Assembly (NCBI GenBank): GCA_945893045.1 | Contig: CAMDEA010000049.1 | Span: forward strand, 1-47,842 | Source: Planctomyces sp. SH-PL62 | Lineage (GTDB): Bacteria > Planctomycetota > Planctomycetia > Planctomycetales > Planctomycetaceae | Length of the DNA stretch: 47,842 bases | Direction of reading: 5' to 3' | Shown here: positions 27,699-37,118 of the stretch, one piece after another | How the letters are laid out: every line of letters begins with the position of its first letter | Numbering within the stretch: position 1 is the first letter of the stretch | Notes under the pieces: model-generated | Database searches by the model: none | Told to the model about the DNA's origin: nothing | What the model saw: the letters and a program-made list of their open reading frames with translations, nothing else | Program-made: the position numbers and the translations under genes

Positions 27699-30600
27699 TC
27701 ACCAACCTTCCGCTTGGATTTCGACGCCGCTCAGAATCGTCGCGTGATGTTTGCTGGTTGGATTGGGAATCAGCTCGATCACGAGTTCATCGCCGACCTG
27801 CACGCCGGCAAGCTCTTTGACCAAGGAGTGATGACGGCCTCCGGCCTCGTTCGCAACATCGAGCGACGTCAACGCCGGCTTCCCTTGAAGATGGACATCG
27901 AACGTTCGGTCTCCCGGCCGCACGTCGTCGGGTTCGGCGAAGTGTAACCGCACGAGATATTGCCGAGGCTGTTTGTCCGATGTGCCGAGTGGAATCTTCA
28001 GGGAAGTGAGTCCCTTCGCACCCGAAGCCGCGACCCACGGGAGGCCCGGACCTGTGATCTGCGAGCTGTGCCGGCGGAACCACTCCGGCTTCTCCGGCGT
28101 GATCGTGACCGCGACGATCGGCGACGCACCACCGACGCTGGGATACTCCAACCACAGCGTTCCGTCATCCGCTTTGCGATCGCCGGGGGCACCCAGATTG
28201 ATGCCGACTCGTCGCACCGGTTGCTTCGCGGTTTGCGAGCCGAACGAGGTCCACGTTTCGACCTCCGGCGTATGGACCAGCGCCAGCGACGTTTGATTTT
28301 GATAACTGCACACGCAGGTCCGGGTGTAATCGGGCGCGGTGAGCACTCCGCCGGCCACGATCAAGTTGTTCGTGCAACTGGATCGGAAGCCGCCGAAGTT
28401 TCCGGTCCCGCCGTCGTTGCAGAAATCCAAATAGCCGGCGGCTCCGGAGCGGAACGTCAGCAAGTGCTCGGACGCCAGCGGCGTGTTGCAGCCGTAGTTG
28501 CGAGTCCACGTCCATTCGACCGGCTCGCCGCTGAGCGGGTGCTCGCGCAGGCGCGGCGTGCCGGTCAGCAGATCGCAGCCGTGGCCCTGCATCAAAATTG
28601 TGTCGTGATGAATCATCGCCGGGCCGGTGAACGTCTTGCTGGACCACAGCACCGTGCCGGTCTTCGCGCGATAGGTGCGCATCCCTTTCGGCTCATCGCC
28701 GAGCGTGTCGCGCGCGGTGCGGCCCGCTTCGACGAGCACGTCACGCTCGGCCGAATAGCTCAGCCAGGTGCCGAAGACGTCTTGCTCGGTGCTCCAGATT
28801 TCTTCGCCGGTCAGGAGATCAAAGACCACGAGTCGCGGTTCGTGCGACGGCTTCTCGCCGCGACGTTTCAAGCGAGACAGTTCCGCTCCCGACGCGCGAT
28901 CAATGCAGTACATCCGCCCGCCGCCAAGGCAGATCGCGTTGTGCCGGAATCCGCTGCGAGCCGTCACGCTCCACAAGACCTTTCCCGTGGCACGATCCAT
29001 CACGACCAGGCGCTGGCTCGACGAGTAGTTGTCGTTCTCGATCTTGAGCAGTTTTTCGACCGCCGCTGTCGCATCCGTCGCGACCTTCTTGGCGGTCGAA
29101 TTTTTCTTGTCGTCATCATCATCGCTGCCGCCCGGCTTGTTCGACTTGCTGGAGAACTTGAGTAGCGTCGGATCGAACACCGGATCGGCCCCACCGATCA
29201 AATAATCGCCATCGACGTTGAGATAGCCCCACAGCGGAGCGGTCTTTGATCCCGCGGAAGACGGGAGCTTGAACTCGGCAATCTTCTTGCCGGTGTTCGG
29301 GTCGAGCTTCCAGCAAGCGTGCTGATACGCCACATAGATGCCTTCGGAAGTGGCGATGTAATTCGTGCCGCTGGCGTTCGCTCCTGGCTGATGAGCCGTG
29401 TTGTCATAGAGCGCACCGACACCGGGCAACGGGGACTCCCACAGCACGCGGCCCGTGTAGATATCCATCGCCCGCAAGAGATCGACCCCTTCGATGAACA
29501 GCCGGCCGTCCACGACTTGCGGCTGCGGGCCGTGTCCGTGACGGGGCAAGATCGCATCATTCGACGAACCGCCAAACCACAACAAGCCCAGCGGTGCTTT
29601 GACCACTTTGTCTTTCGAGACGCGAGTGTTGGCGGCATTGGCATGCTCGTGAGTCCAATTCGCACTGTCGGGCAACGCCCCTTCGCGAACCAACAGCGTC
29701 CAGTCGCCATCGTGCTTCCAAACGGCTCCGGCGAGATTCACGGATTTGTCGGCGAGCCGGAGGGCGTTAGCCCCCGGACTGGGTGACGTCGTCCGGGGGC
29801 TGACGCCCTCCGGCTCGCCAAGTCGAGGCAAACAAGCGACACCACCGTAAGGCCGCAACGCCGCGAACGTCTGTTGCAGAAACTTCGTGCGATCCCCGTC
29901 CGTCATTGGCGGCAAAGACTCGGAAACAATCAAGCTGGCCAGATAAGGCGGCAGTGAAACCTGTCGCGGATCGGCCACGATCACGGAGACTCGCTCGCTC
30001 TGGCCGCTACTGCGCAATCGTTCGCGGAACTCGTGGGCCTTCGAGGCGTCCGATTCGAGGATCACCATCCGCAGCGCGCTTTGCCGCGCGAGTTCCCGCA
30101 CCAGTCCACCCGTGCCGACTCCCCAAACCAGGCAATAACCCTGATTGACGCGCGTGGCTTTGAGAATCGACGCGGCCTGCTTGGACCAAACCTCGTTGAC
30201 GGCGATCGGCTTCGTCACCAGTGGATGCTGCTGTGGCGACGCCGCGGGAGTTTTGACATCGCCAAAGCAATACAGGCGGCCTTGCAGCGTGACCACAAAC
30301 AGCTTGTCGTCGGCCGCGACCAGACTGCTGGGCGTTCCCTCCAAAGTGGCTTCCCAAGCGAGGCTCACGCGTCCTTTCTCTGGCAACGGAAGTTTTAACG
30401 AGAGCACTCGACCTTCTGTGCCGGCGAAAATTCGCGAGCCGGCTTTGATGAGCGCGGTCAATCGTGGCGTCTCGGCTTTGCCCACCTCGCGCATCGTCCA
30501 CTTGGCGACTTTGGTGGTCACGCCCTTGCGGTCCGTGACGTCCACGAGCTTGACCTCGGACGACTTCAAATCCTGGGCGTGAATCGCCCCCTCGCGAAAG

Positions 30601-31547
30601 TCGTAGAGCCGGCCATCCGCGAAGGTCAGCAAGTCGCCGACGGCTCCGAGATATTTCTCGGTCTCCAAGTCGAACGCCGCGCCGCCGTTGAAGAGAAACT
30701 GATCGACGGCCGCCACGGTAGATCCACCGCCACGTTTGCCGTTCTCGGCGAGTTGGTAGTAGAGCATGCGGCCGGTCCTGCGATCGTAGCACGCCGGCAC
30801 CGAACGCCCGCCAGGGATCAACAGCTTCGAGCCGATCGCAACCAGCGGCCCCTGCGGTGCCACTCCCGCAAACGAATCGCTGTTGTGCGGTTGCTTGATG
30901 TAGAGCGATCCGTCGCCATCGTTGGTCCACAGCACCGCTCCCGTCGTGGCGTCGAGCGCATGCAGAAAGATCCCCATGAACGGCCAGATGCCGGCCGCGA
31001 AATAGATTTTCCCATCGTCGATGACCGGTGCCCCGCGCGCCGGCCACGTCGAAATGAGCTGCTCGTTCCCCAGAATCTTTCGATCGGAAGGACCGCCTCG
31101 GAATCGCCACACGAGTGAACCGTCGTGCGTTCGCAAGCAATACAAGTAGCCGTCGTCAGAGACAAAGTAGAGCTTCTCCCGACAAGCCAACGGCGCGAAT
31201 CGCACCGGCCCGTCCGAGAAGAATCGCCAGACTTCAACACCCGTCCGCGTGTCGAAAGCGGTGACGCTGCCGTCCTGGGACGATCCCACAAACAATCGCT
31301 GCCCCATCACGATCGGCTCATAAGCCGCATCGAATTGCATCTTAGGTTGATCGGGCCAAGCCGGCTTCAAACGGGGCAACTGACGCGACCACAACAGACG
31401 CAATTGCGCAGGCAGCTCATCACGAGAAGCCGAGCTACGCTGAGTATCGTAGCGCCACAGAGGCCAATCGCCGCCGCTGGCCGCCAGCGGCAGGAGAAGT
31501 ACGGCGAGCATCGCGGTGACGAAGTGGCGGTGGAGCTGTCGTGACAT
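27699..31547 (-). CDS. PQQ-type propeller protein with internal methyltransferase-like and malectin-like domains
   Basis: 1282 residues. The signal peptide is residues 1-25 (MLAVLLLPLAASGG). Residues about 26-440 are PQQ-like propeller blades (LFVGSSQDGSVTAFDTRTGVEVW). About 467-575 have a Rossmann pattern with VWGVGTGGLVREL (475-481), an ESD (498-500) and LRPYGGVACL, like a SAM methyltransferase. Blades resume after 620 (YTGRVLWESPLPG), interrupted by a GSDDDDDKK linker near 810, and the final about 140 residues (YLVRLHFAEPDDVRPGDRTFDVHLQG) are malectin-like. The family is frequent in planctomycetes, of unknown role. Residues 577-599 come from a palindrome. Confidence 0.88.
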   Translation of the reverse strand: MSRQLHRHFVTAMLAVLLLPLAASGGDWPLWRYDTQRSSASRDELPAQLRLLWSRQLPRLKPAWPDQPKMQFDAAYEPIVMGQRLFVGSSQDGSVTAFDTRTGVEVWRFFSDGPVRFAPLACREKLYFVSDDGYLYCLRTHDGSLVWRFRGGPSDRKILGNEQLISTWPARGAPVIDDGKIYFAAGIWPFMGIFLHALDATTGAVLWTNDGDGSLYIKQPHNSDSFAGVAPQGPLVAIGSKLLIPGGRSVPACYDRRTGRMLYYQLAENGKRGGGSTVAAVDQFLFNGGAAFDLETEKYLGAVGDLLTFADGRLYDFREGAIHAQDLKSSEVKLVDVTDRKGVTTKVAKWTMREVGKAETPRLTALIKAGSRIFAGTEGRVLSLKLPLPEKGRVSLAWEATLEGTPSSLVAADDKLFVVTLQGRLYCFGDVKTPAASPQQHPLVTKPIAVNEVWSKQAASILKATRVNQGYCLVWGVGTGGLVRELARQSALRMVILESDASKAHEFRERLRSSGQSERVSVIVADPRQVSLPPYLASLIVSESLPPMTDGDRTKFLQQTFAALRPYGGVACLPRLGEPEGVSPRTTSPSPGANALRLADKSVNLAGAVWKHDGDWTLLVREGALPDSANWTHEHANAANTRVSKDKVVKAPLGLLWFGGSSNDAILPRHGHGPQPQVVDGRLFIEGVDLLRAMDIYTGRVLWESPLPGVGALYDNTAHQPGANASGTNYIATSEGIYVAYQHACWKLDPNTGKKIAEFKLPSSAGSKTAPLWGYLNVDGDYLIGGADPVFDPTLLKFSSKSNKPGGSDDDDDKKNSTAKKVATDATAAVEKLLKIENDNYSSSQRLVVMDRATGKVLWSVTARSGFRHNAICLGGGRMYCIDRASGAELSRLKRRGEKPSHEPRLVVFDLLTGEEIWSTEQDVFGTWLSYSAERDVLVEAGRTARDTLGDEPKGMRTYRAKTGTVLWSSKTFTGPAMIHHDTILMQGHGCDLLTGTPRLREHPLSGEPVEWTWTRNYGCNTPLASEHLLTFRSGAAGYLDFCNDGGTGNFGGFRSSCTNNLIVAGGVLTAPDYTRTCVCSYQNQTSLALVHTPEVETWTSFGSQTAKQPVRRVGINLGAPGDRKADDGTLWLEYPSVGGASPIVAVTITPEKPEWFRRHSSQITGPGLPWVAASGAKGLTSLKIPLGTSDKQPRQYLVRLHFAEPDDVRPGDRTFDVHLQGKPALTSLDVANEAGGRHHSLVKELAGVQVGDELVIELIPNPTSKHHATILSGVEIQAEGW
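29751..29819. repeat. In-frame palindrome within the PQQ protein gene
   Basis: Inverted repeat GGCGAGCCGGAGGGCG...CGCCCTCCGGCTCGCC, 69 bp, a multiple of three. Inner parts GCCCCCGGAC/GTCCGGGGGC pair. It codes in frame for 23 residues (577-599) between the methyltransferase-like domain and the second propeller. Confidence 0.88.
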
Positions 31548-31674
31548 CTAGCAATCCCAAGGTCGGTCGGCAGGGCAGGGGGCGACTGCGGCTCAATCAA
31601 AGTACTCAGACCTCCCGCTGCTTCCCAGCCAGCCGCCCAAGATTTCACGGCTGACGTTCCGTGATCGCCGTTGT

Positions 31675-31762
31675 TTTCATCCGTGCTCCGGCTTTGCCAT
31701 CCGTGCGGAAATCAACAGAAGAAATGGACCGCACGGATGGCAAAGCCGGAGCACGGATGAAA
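31675..31762. repeat. Perfect 34-bp inverted repeat, TTTCATCCGTGCTCCGG arms
   Basis: Two perfect 34-base arms (31675-31708 and 31729-31762) enclose 20 bases. CATCCGTGC occurs twice in each arm. It lies between the PQQ gene start and the convergent end of the M81 gene, within a 273-bp gap. Confidence 0.9.
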
Positions 31763-31820
31763 GCCGGAAGCGATGCGAGCAGAGGTGTGCTGGGCGAATC
31801 GACAAGCGAGTCAAACGACA

Positions 31821-33317
31821 TCAACGCCTCTGAAAAATCTGTGCGACGGGATGGAATTCAACTGCTCCATCCAACGGGAAGATTGGCCGAGCACACCGGG
31901 TGTGTCCCAGGCTTCGCAGATTCGCGCTGGTGGAGCCGGGCGCATCCACGTTGATCAGCTTCGCGCACCAGTCCGCGAACATCTGCGGTTCGCAGTGCGG
32001 CGACTTCACGATCACCGTCTCGAAGTGCCGAGGATCCTGACCGTTGGCGTAGAACCACGAACGGTCAAACAGGCTGACCGGCCGAGTGCCGACCACCAGC
32101 GTGAAATTGCCAGCTTGCAGCACGGCGGTGTCTCCGGAGTCCCACGGCCAGCCGAACGACTCGCTGCGGAACCTGCCGTCGGAGAGCAGTCGCACCTGAG
32201 CTTCCGACGCGAGCGGACGGAATCGCGCGGGATCGAAGGCTCCGCCAATCGTGATGCCAATGGTCGCGCCGATCCCTGCGGCAAACGCCTGGCGAACCGC
32301 CGCCGGGTCCGTGATCGGAGCTAGCACGCGACCGCGATAATCTTGATGAATCATCTCCCGCAGGATCGCATTGCTGTCGCCTGACGCGCCGGAACTTGTG
32401 GCGTCTGCGGCATCCATCATCACGACCGTTCCCGAGGTGACTCCCGCCGCGAGCCGCACGCTGTCCCCAAGGCTGGTCAGAGGCACCTGCATTTTCTCGT
32501 GATGCTTCCAGAAGCGATTCGCCAGTTCGAGGGCCTGCGTGCGCGCGGTGACTTCATCACCATCCATGACGACGAAGCTGTTCGTGCGAAGTTCGGGGAC
32601 GTCGGTGAATGGATTGCCCCACATCACGCCGGCGGAGAGGCCCGTTGGGCTGGCTTCAATCTGCTGAGCCAACTCGATGCACTCGCGAATCGCGCCGCTT
32701 TTGGTGATCAGCTCATCGCCGCGGACGAGCGCCGGAATCTTCACGCGCGCCGTCACTGGCCGAGCACCACGATTCACAATCTTCAGCAGCAGCGCCGCCG
32801 CGCGTGCTCCGGTTTGAAAGAAGTCAACGTGCGGGTACGTGTGATAAGCCACGACCGCGTCACTGTGCTCAAGCATTCGATCGGTCAGCACGCCGTGCAG
32901 GTCGAGCGACACGACGAACGGGATTTTTTCGCCGAGGATGCGTCGGGCTTCTTGCAGCAGAAAGCCTTCGGGGTCGTCTTCGTGTTCCGCCTGCATCGCT
33001 CCGTGCAGCGAGAAGTAGGCGGCATCCACCGGACCGGCATCCGCCAGACTGTTGAGGAAGTCACGGCTGAGCCGCTCGAAGCTGTCGGCGGACAGCACGC
33101 CACCCGACGTGTTGGAACTCGCACCGAACGTGGGCACGAGTCGAACGCTGTGGTCCGCATCGAAAACGCTCAAGGCTCCGCCGACTTCCTCGCCCCCTTG
33201 GCGGTGATGGTCGAGCAGCGCCGTTCCACGTACCACGCGAAAGTCCTCGTAGCGACTGGGCACCGGATTGAATGAGGAGACTTCCTGTTTGCACTCAGCC
33301 ATGAGGATTCGGGACAT
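31821..33317 (-). CDS. M81-family peptidase (MlrC/microcystinase C-like)
   Basis: 498 residues. N-terminal MSRILMAECKQEVSSFNP and then YFSLHGAMQAEHEDDPEG, DLHGVLTDRM and HTYPHVDFFQTGARAA match the DUF1485/M81 domain with its metal-binding Asp and His residues. The C-terminal MlrC domain has ADATSSGASGDSNAILREM and VVGTRPVSLFDRSWFYANG, IVVKSPHC-like. MlrC in Sphingopyxis degrades linearised microcystin; most homologues are of unknown substrate and a role in hydrolysing other small peptides or D-amino-acid amides is plausible. Cytoplasmic, single gene. Confidence 0.92.
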   Translation of the reverse strand: MSRILMAECKQEVSSFNPVPSRYEDFRVVRGTALLDHHRQGGEEVGGALSVFDADHSVRLVPTFGASSNTSGGVLSADSFERLSRDFLNSLADAGPVDAAYFSLHGAMQAEHEDDPEGFLLQEARRILGEKIPFVVSLDLHGVLTDRMLEHSDAVVAYHTYPHVDFFQTGARAAALLLKIVNRGARPVTARVKIPALVRGDELITKSGAIRECIELAQQIEASPTGLSAGVMWGNPFTDVPELRTNSFVVMDGDEVTARTQALELANRFWKHHEKMQVPLTSLGDSVRLAAGVTSGTVVMMDAADATSSGASGDSNAILREMIHQDYRGRVLAPITDPAAVRQAFAAGIGATIGITIGGAFDPARFRPLASEAQVRLLSDGRFRSESFGWPWDSGDTAVLQAGNFTLVVGTRPVSLFDRSWFYANGQDPRHFETVIVKSPHCEPQMFADWCAKLINVDAPGSTSANLRSLGHTRCARPIFPLDGAVEFHPVAQIFQRR

Positions 33318-33713
33318 CTTGAACTCCGCTGCCAGCGACTCAGAAGAAAGGGGACGGTGCTCAAGCTAACGTCAACTTGGCGACGGCATCAACGCTGCGG
33401 AAAGGCTCTCGCGATGACGAGTCACCGCACGGTCCAGGAAAGCACCGGTACTTGGAAGGTGCTTGTCAGCCCAACGCCGCTGGGGGACTGTCGGTTTAAT
33501 GGTTTAACCCCAACGCCAACGGCGTTGGTGAGATGAGGAATAACGACTTACGTTCGCTTGCACGCCGATGGCGTGGCGGTTCAACGACTTTTTCAACAAG
33601 CTCTGACGGTTGTGGTACGGCAATCTCTCCTTAAATGGCGCGGCGGTGTTTCTCGATGGCTGCAACTGATTCGAGGGCAGTCATCCTTCGTGGCCAGGAC
33701 ACAAATTGGTGTG
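33318..33713. other. Intergenic stretch with a degenerate palindrome
   Basis: At 33464-33530 is a decayed inverted repeat (CCAACGCCGCTGGGGG and CCCCAACGCCAACGGCG), apparently a worn copy of the same kind of palindrome as elsewhere. No gene or terminator was seen in the rest. Confidence 0.5.
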
Positions 33714-34664
33714 ATGAATCCTCCCAGAGAACTCTTTGAAGTTTCGGCGACCTACTGGCTGATCGTGTTGTCTCTCAGCCTGTGTGTGTTGGCTGGTTAT
33801 CTCTGGAGATTTGTCTTTGGCAAATCGGATGGCTTTGGGCGGCGTCAACGAGTCCTTGCATTCGCTGCCGCGCTGGTCTTGTGTTTGACGGCGGTGGATG
33901 GGCTCAATTTTGCGCAACAGGAACTCAGCCTCCAGTATCGCGTCGCCGGCAGCGTGGCGGTCATCGCGATGACCGTTGGACTGACTTGGGTGCATTTCAG
34001 CCTCTGGAAAACACCGCGGCAAATTCTTCGGCGTCGTGCGACCGGCTGGCTCGTCATGGTTTCTTCGCTGGGCTTGGTCGGGTGGTCGTATCACCGTTTT
34101 CACGAGCGGCTTTATCCGCCTCCGAACAAACTAAGACTTCGCATCAGCACTCCGGGGGAGAAAAAAGAGGTCCGCGAATTCATCGCGATGACGGATCGGA
34201 ACCGTCCCATTCGTGTGTATCGGATGGTGGAAGATGGGGCCAAACCGGTTGACTCGGATCAGACCCTCAGCGGGAATTTCATCGAGTCCGTCATCCAACG
34301 TGCTCCCGCCGATACTGCGGCCAACTGTCACGGCTGGGTGTTCTTGGATACGCAGTTCTTGATTCCGGGAGAGGCCGTTCAACAGATCCTGGACGACAAC
34401 GACTATGAGTTCGTCTTCGATCCCAGTGGCGGTGACGTCATCATCTATCGAGACGAGGATCGAGAGATCGTTCACTCCGGGTTGGTTCGCGGCGTGCTCA
34501 ACGATGGCACGGTGATCATCGAGAGCAAATGGGGCATCGAAGGCACCTTCCTGCACGCCCCCGAAGGGACGCCGTACTCCACGAGTTTTGAGTACTATCG
34601 AACGCCTCGCTCCGACCACCATGTGAGGATCGTCCCTGTCGAAGAGCTGCCGACGGATGATTGA
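33714..34664 (+). CDS. Membrane protein with C-terminal papain-like (NlpC-like) domain
   Basis: 316 residues from ATG 33714. Residues 10-145 contain about four hydrophobic segments (YWLIVLSLSLCVLAGYLW; VLAFAAALVLCLTA; VAVIAMTVGLTWVHF; GWLVMVSSLGLVGWSYH). The C-terminal half is soluble: TAANCHGWVFLDTQFLIPG has a candidate nucleophilic Cys, GDVIIYRDEDREIVHSGLV a candidate His, and IIESKWGIEGTF follows, in the order seen in NlpC/P60-like cysteine peptidases. The assignment is from motif order only. Which side of the membrane the domain faces is not resolved. Confidence 0.65.
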   Translation: MNPPRELFEVSATYWLIVLSLSLCVLAGYLWRFVFGKSDGFGRRQRVLAFAAALVLCLTAVDGLNFAQQELSLQYRVAGSVAVIAMTVGLTWVHFSLWKTPRQILRRRATGWLVMVSSLGLVGWSYHRFHERLYPPPNKLRLRISTPGEKKEVREFIAMTDRNRPIRVYRMVEDGAKPVDSDQTLSGNFIESVIQRAPADTAANCHGWVFLDTQFLIPGEAVQQILDDNDYEFVFDPSGGDVIIYRDEDREIVHSGLVRGVLNDGTVIIESKWGIEGTFLHAPEGTPYSTSFEYYRTPRSDHHVRIVPVEELPTDD

Positions 34665-34717
34665 CCCGCGACATCGGCGACAAAGCTCATTGGCCGAGCG
34701 GCTTCTCCGTCATGTTC

Positions 34718-34886
34718 GTGAGCCGCAAGGCGCTAGCCGAGATTATTCATGGCCTACTCATTGGGGAGCGCAGCCTGCTGCGATGTTACCCGAAGCGTCA
34801 GCGAGGGAGTGTGTGATGACTCCCTCGCTGACGCTTCGGGTTACATCGCGGCCGTGAATAATCCGAGCTAGCGCCATGCGGCTCAC
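34718..34886. repeat. Nested palindrome: GTGAGCCGCAAGGCG outer arms, CCCGAAGCGTCAGCGAGGG inside
   Basis: Outer arms GTGAGCCGCAAGGCGCTAGC with ATTATTCA and the complement ending GCGCCATGCGGCTCAC. In the loop, 34780-34849 is a separate palindrome with arms GCGATGTTACCCGAAGCGTC... and ...GACGCTTCGGGTTACATCGC. The outer type also occurs at 7585 and the inner type at 45483. Confidence 0.85.
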
Positions 34887-34929
34887 AGAACGCAGACCTC
34901 GACACAATTGGCGGAGAACCGAGAATTTC

Positions 34930-36840
34930 TCAAGCCCGCTTCTCCGCCGCTTCGAGCATGAAGCCCTGTACGCGGGAGACCATTTGGCTGGGATCGAGCG
35001 GCAGACCTTCCAACAGCAAAGCGTTGGCGAAGAGTTGCCGGCCGCATTGTTGAATGAAGGGATCATTGGCGGGGTTGCCGGCCAACGCGGTCAGGCGCGT
35101 TGTCAGCGGCGCGGAAGGATTCAGCTCGAAGATCTTCTTCGGGGCTGTGAACTCGCGATCCCCTGTCGCCAACACTTTTTGAAGTTGAGCGCTCATCGAG
35201 GCTTCCGTATTCACGAGACAGCAGACCGCCTCGGTCAACCGCTGCGAGGCGCGGACTTCCTGCACGTCGCTGCCGAGTTCCATGCGGAGCAATTCCAGAA
35301 CTCGCTGAAATCCAAACGACTCGGCCGCAGCGGTCTGTGCCGCTTGAGTCTGTGCCTCTTCGGCCTGGTCGGCTTCCGTGGTCGGTGGGAGTTCGACCTG
35401 CGCCGAATCAATCGCGACGATGTCCTTCCCCTCGAAGTTTCGGAGATTGCCCAGCACGAACTCGTCAATCGGATCGGTCACCAGCAGGACTTCCAGCTTC
35501 TTGCGGCGGAAGAGTTCGAGGTTGGGATTCTGTTCGAGCGATTTCCGATCCGGACCGCCGAGGAAGTAGATTTGCTTTTGGCCTTCCGGCGCGCGTTTGA
35601 GATAATCCGCGAAGCCGGTCAGCGGCTCCGACTTGTCGGCGGCTTCGATCGGCGACGCGGTCGTCGGGAACCGCAGCAAGCCGGCGACTTCCTCGCGATG
35701 CTCGAAGTCCGAGTGCAAGCCCTCACGCAACGTGATGCCGAACTGACGGTAGAACGTCAGGTAGTCGTCCGGCTTCTCGGTCGCGAGCGATTGCAGATGC
35801 GACAGGACTTTTTTCGTCAGCACCTTTTTGATTTTGCGAAAGACCGTGTTGTCTTGCAGTGCCTCGCGCGAGACGTTCAGCGGCAAGTCGGCCGAATCGA
35901 CCAAGCCATAGAGGAATCGCAGATACTCCGGCACCAGCTCGCGGCAGTTGTGCTGCACGAGAATGCGTTTCGCACAAAGCTGGAGACCGTGATCGGCCCG
36001 GCCGAAGCCCAGCCGCTCGATGTTGGAAGCCGGGCAATACAAGATCGTGTGGAATTGGAACGGTGAATCGGACGAGAGATGCAAATGCCACAGCGGCTTG
36101 TCCCCCGCGCCGTGCGCGAGATGCTCGAAGAACTTTTGGTACTGCTCGTCGGTGACATTGTTTTTGGGTTCGACCCAGATCGGCTTCTGCTCGTTGACGA
36201 CTTCGTCCCCCAGCTTGATCGGGTGCGGCACGAACGTCGAATACTGCTTCAAGACCGACTTCAGCCGCCACGGCTGCGCGAACTCCGTCAACTCCGGCTT
36301 CAGGTGCAGCCGGATCTGTGTGCCGCGCGTGAGCCCCTCGTGAGGTTCGACGGTGAATCGCCCGCTGCCGTCTGATTCCCAACGGTGTCCTGCGTCACTT
36401 TGGTAGCTGCGGCTGAGCACTTCGACTTTGTCGGCCAGCATGAATGCCGAATAGAAGCCGACGCCGAATTGCCCGATCAGCGAGAGGTTGTTCGCCGACT
36501 CTGGCGCGGACTGCGTCGCGGTTTTCAAGAACTCCAGCGACCCGCTGTGCGCGATCGTGCCCAAGTTCTTGATCAGCTCATCGCGCGTCATCCCGATGCC
36601 GTTGTCCCGGATGACCAGCACATTGTCGGCCTCGTTCGGTTCCAGCGTGATCTCCAACGGAGCGTCGTTGGCGACTTCGCTGTTGGTCAGTGTGATGTGC
36701 CGAAACTTGTCGAGAGCGTCCGAAGCGTTCGAGATCAGCTCGCGAATCGCGATCTCGCGATTCTGATACAGCGAGTGCGACAACAAGTGCAGGAGTTGCT
36801 TGATCTCAGCCTGAAACGTGAATTCGGAAGGGTTGCTCAT
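34930..36840 (-). CDS. htpG: Molecular chaperone HtpG (Hsp90)
   Basis: 636 residues. N-terminal GHKL ATPase: YQNREIAIRELISNASDALDK (Asn/Glu of the ATP site), VLVIRDNGIGMTRDELIKNLGTIAHSGS, GQFGVGFYSAFMLADKV. The middle domain has PLNVSREALQDNTVFRKIKKVL and a substrate-interacting segment, and the C-terminal dimerisation domain ends MVSRVQGFMLEAAEKRA. HtpG is a homodimeric cytosolic ATP-dependent chaperone, normally stress-induced. No ribosome-binding site is clear; gene is monocistronic. Confidence 0.97.
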   Translation of the reverse strand: MSNPSEFTFQAEIKQLLHLLSHSLYQNREIAIRELISNASDALDKFRHITLTNSEVANDAPLEITLEPNEADNVLVIRDNGIGMTRDELIKNLGTIAHSGSLEFLKTATQSAPESANNLSLIGQFGVGFYSAFMLADKVEVLSRSYQSDAGHRWESDGSGRFTVEPHEGLTRGTQIRLHLKPELTEFAQPWRLKSVLKQYSTFVPHPIKLGDEVVNEQKPIWVEPKNNVTDEQYQKFFEHLAHGAGDKPLWHLHLSSDSPFQFHTILYCPASNIERLGFGRADHGLQLCAKRILVQHNCRELVPEYLRFLYGLVDSADLPLNVSREALQDNTVFRKIKKVLTKKVLSHLQSLATEKPDDYLTFYRQFGITLREGLHSDFEHREEVAGLLRFPTTASPIEAADKSEPLTGFADYLKRAPEGQKQIYFLGGPDRKSLEQNPNLELFRRKKLEVLLVTDPIDEFVLGNLRNFEGKDIVAIDSAQVELPPTTEADQAEEAQTQAAQTAAAESFGFQRVLELLRMELGSDVQEVRASQRLTEAVCCLVNTEASMSAQLQKVLATGDREFTAPKKIFELNPSAPLTTRLTALAGNPANDPFIQQCGRQLFANALLLEGLPLDPSQMVSRVQGFMLEAAEKRA

Positions 36841-36967
36841 GAGGATCGAATCGAAAGAGTTTTGGGTGGGTCGGTGAGCCGTACTGCGCCCGGACCGCCG
36901 CGCTACGGAGAACGGCGCGGCATGGTAGTGGCCGTCGATTTCATTTCAACCGGATCGACGAAGCGCA

Positions 36968-37093
36968 GGGGTCAGGTCTTCAAATTGCATTTTTGGCCTC
37001 GCGAATGACGTGCGGTGTGGATCGAAACGGCGATGTGGAATTAGAGTCAGGGGTTGATTGCGGGCCAAAAATGCAATTTGAAGACCTGACCCC
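36968..37093. repeat. Mobile palindromic element A, GGGGTCAGGTCTTCAAATT ends
   Basis: 126 bp with 31-bp terminal inverted repeats (GGGGTCAGGTCTTCAAATT then GCATTTTTGGCC). Its interior (TCGCGAATGACG...GGAGTC-like) is a diverged copy of the element at 40703-40829 in the opposite orientation. It lies 26 bp before the TrmH start. Confidence 0.9.
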
Positions 37094-37118
37094 GGTTCGT
37101 GACCCCGGATCGCCACTT

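Noticed and set aside
27960..29165. 401-residue plus-strand ORF
   Set aside because: Antisense to the PQQ-type protein, Arg-rich shadow composition.
34876..36066. 396-residue plus-strand ORF
   Set aside because: It is antisense to htpG and has no recognisable motif.
36993..37118. N-terminal extension of TrmH from TTG
   Set aside because: It is encoded by the mobile element upstream and would not be a family domain.
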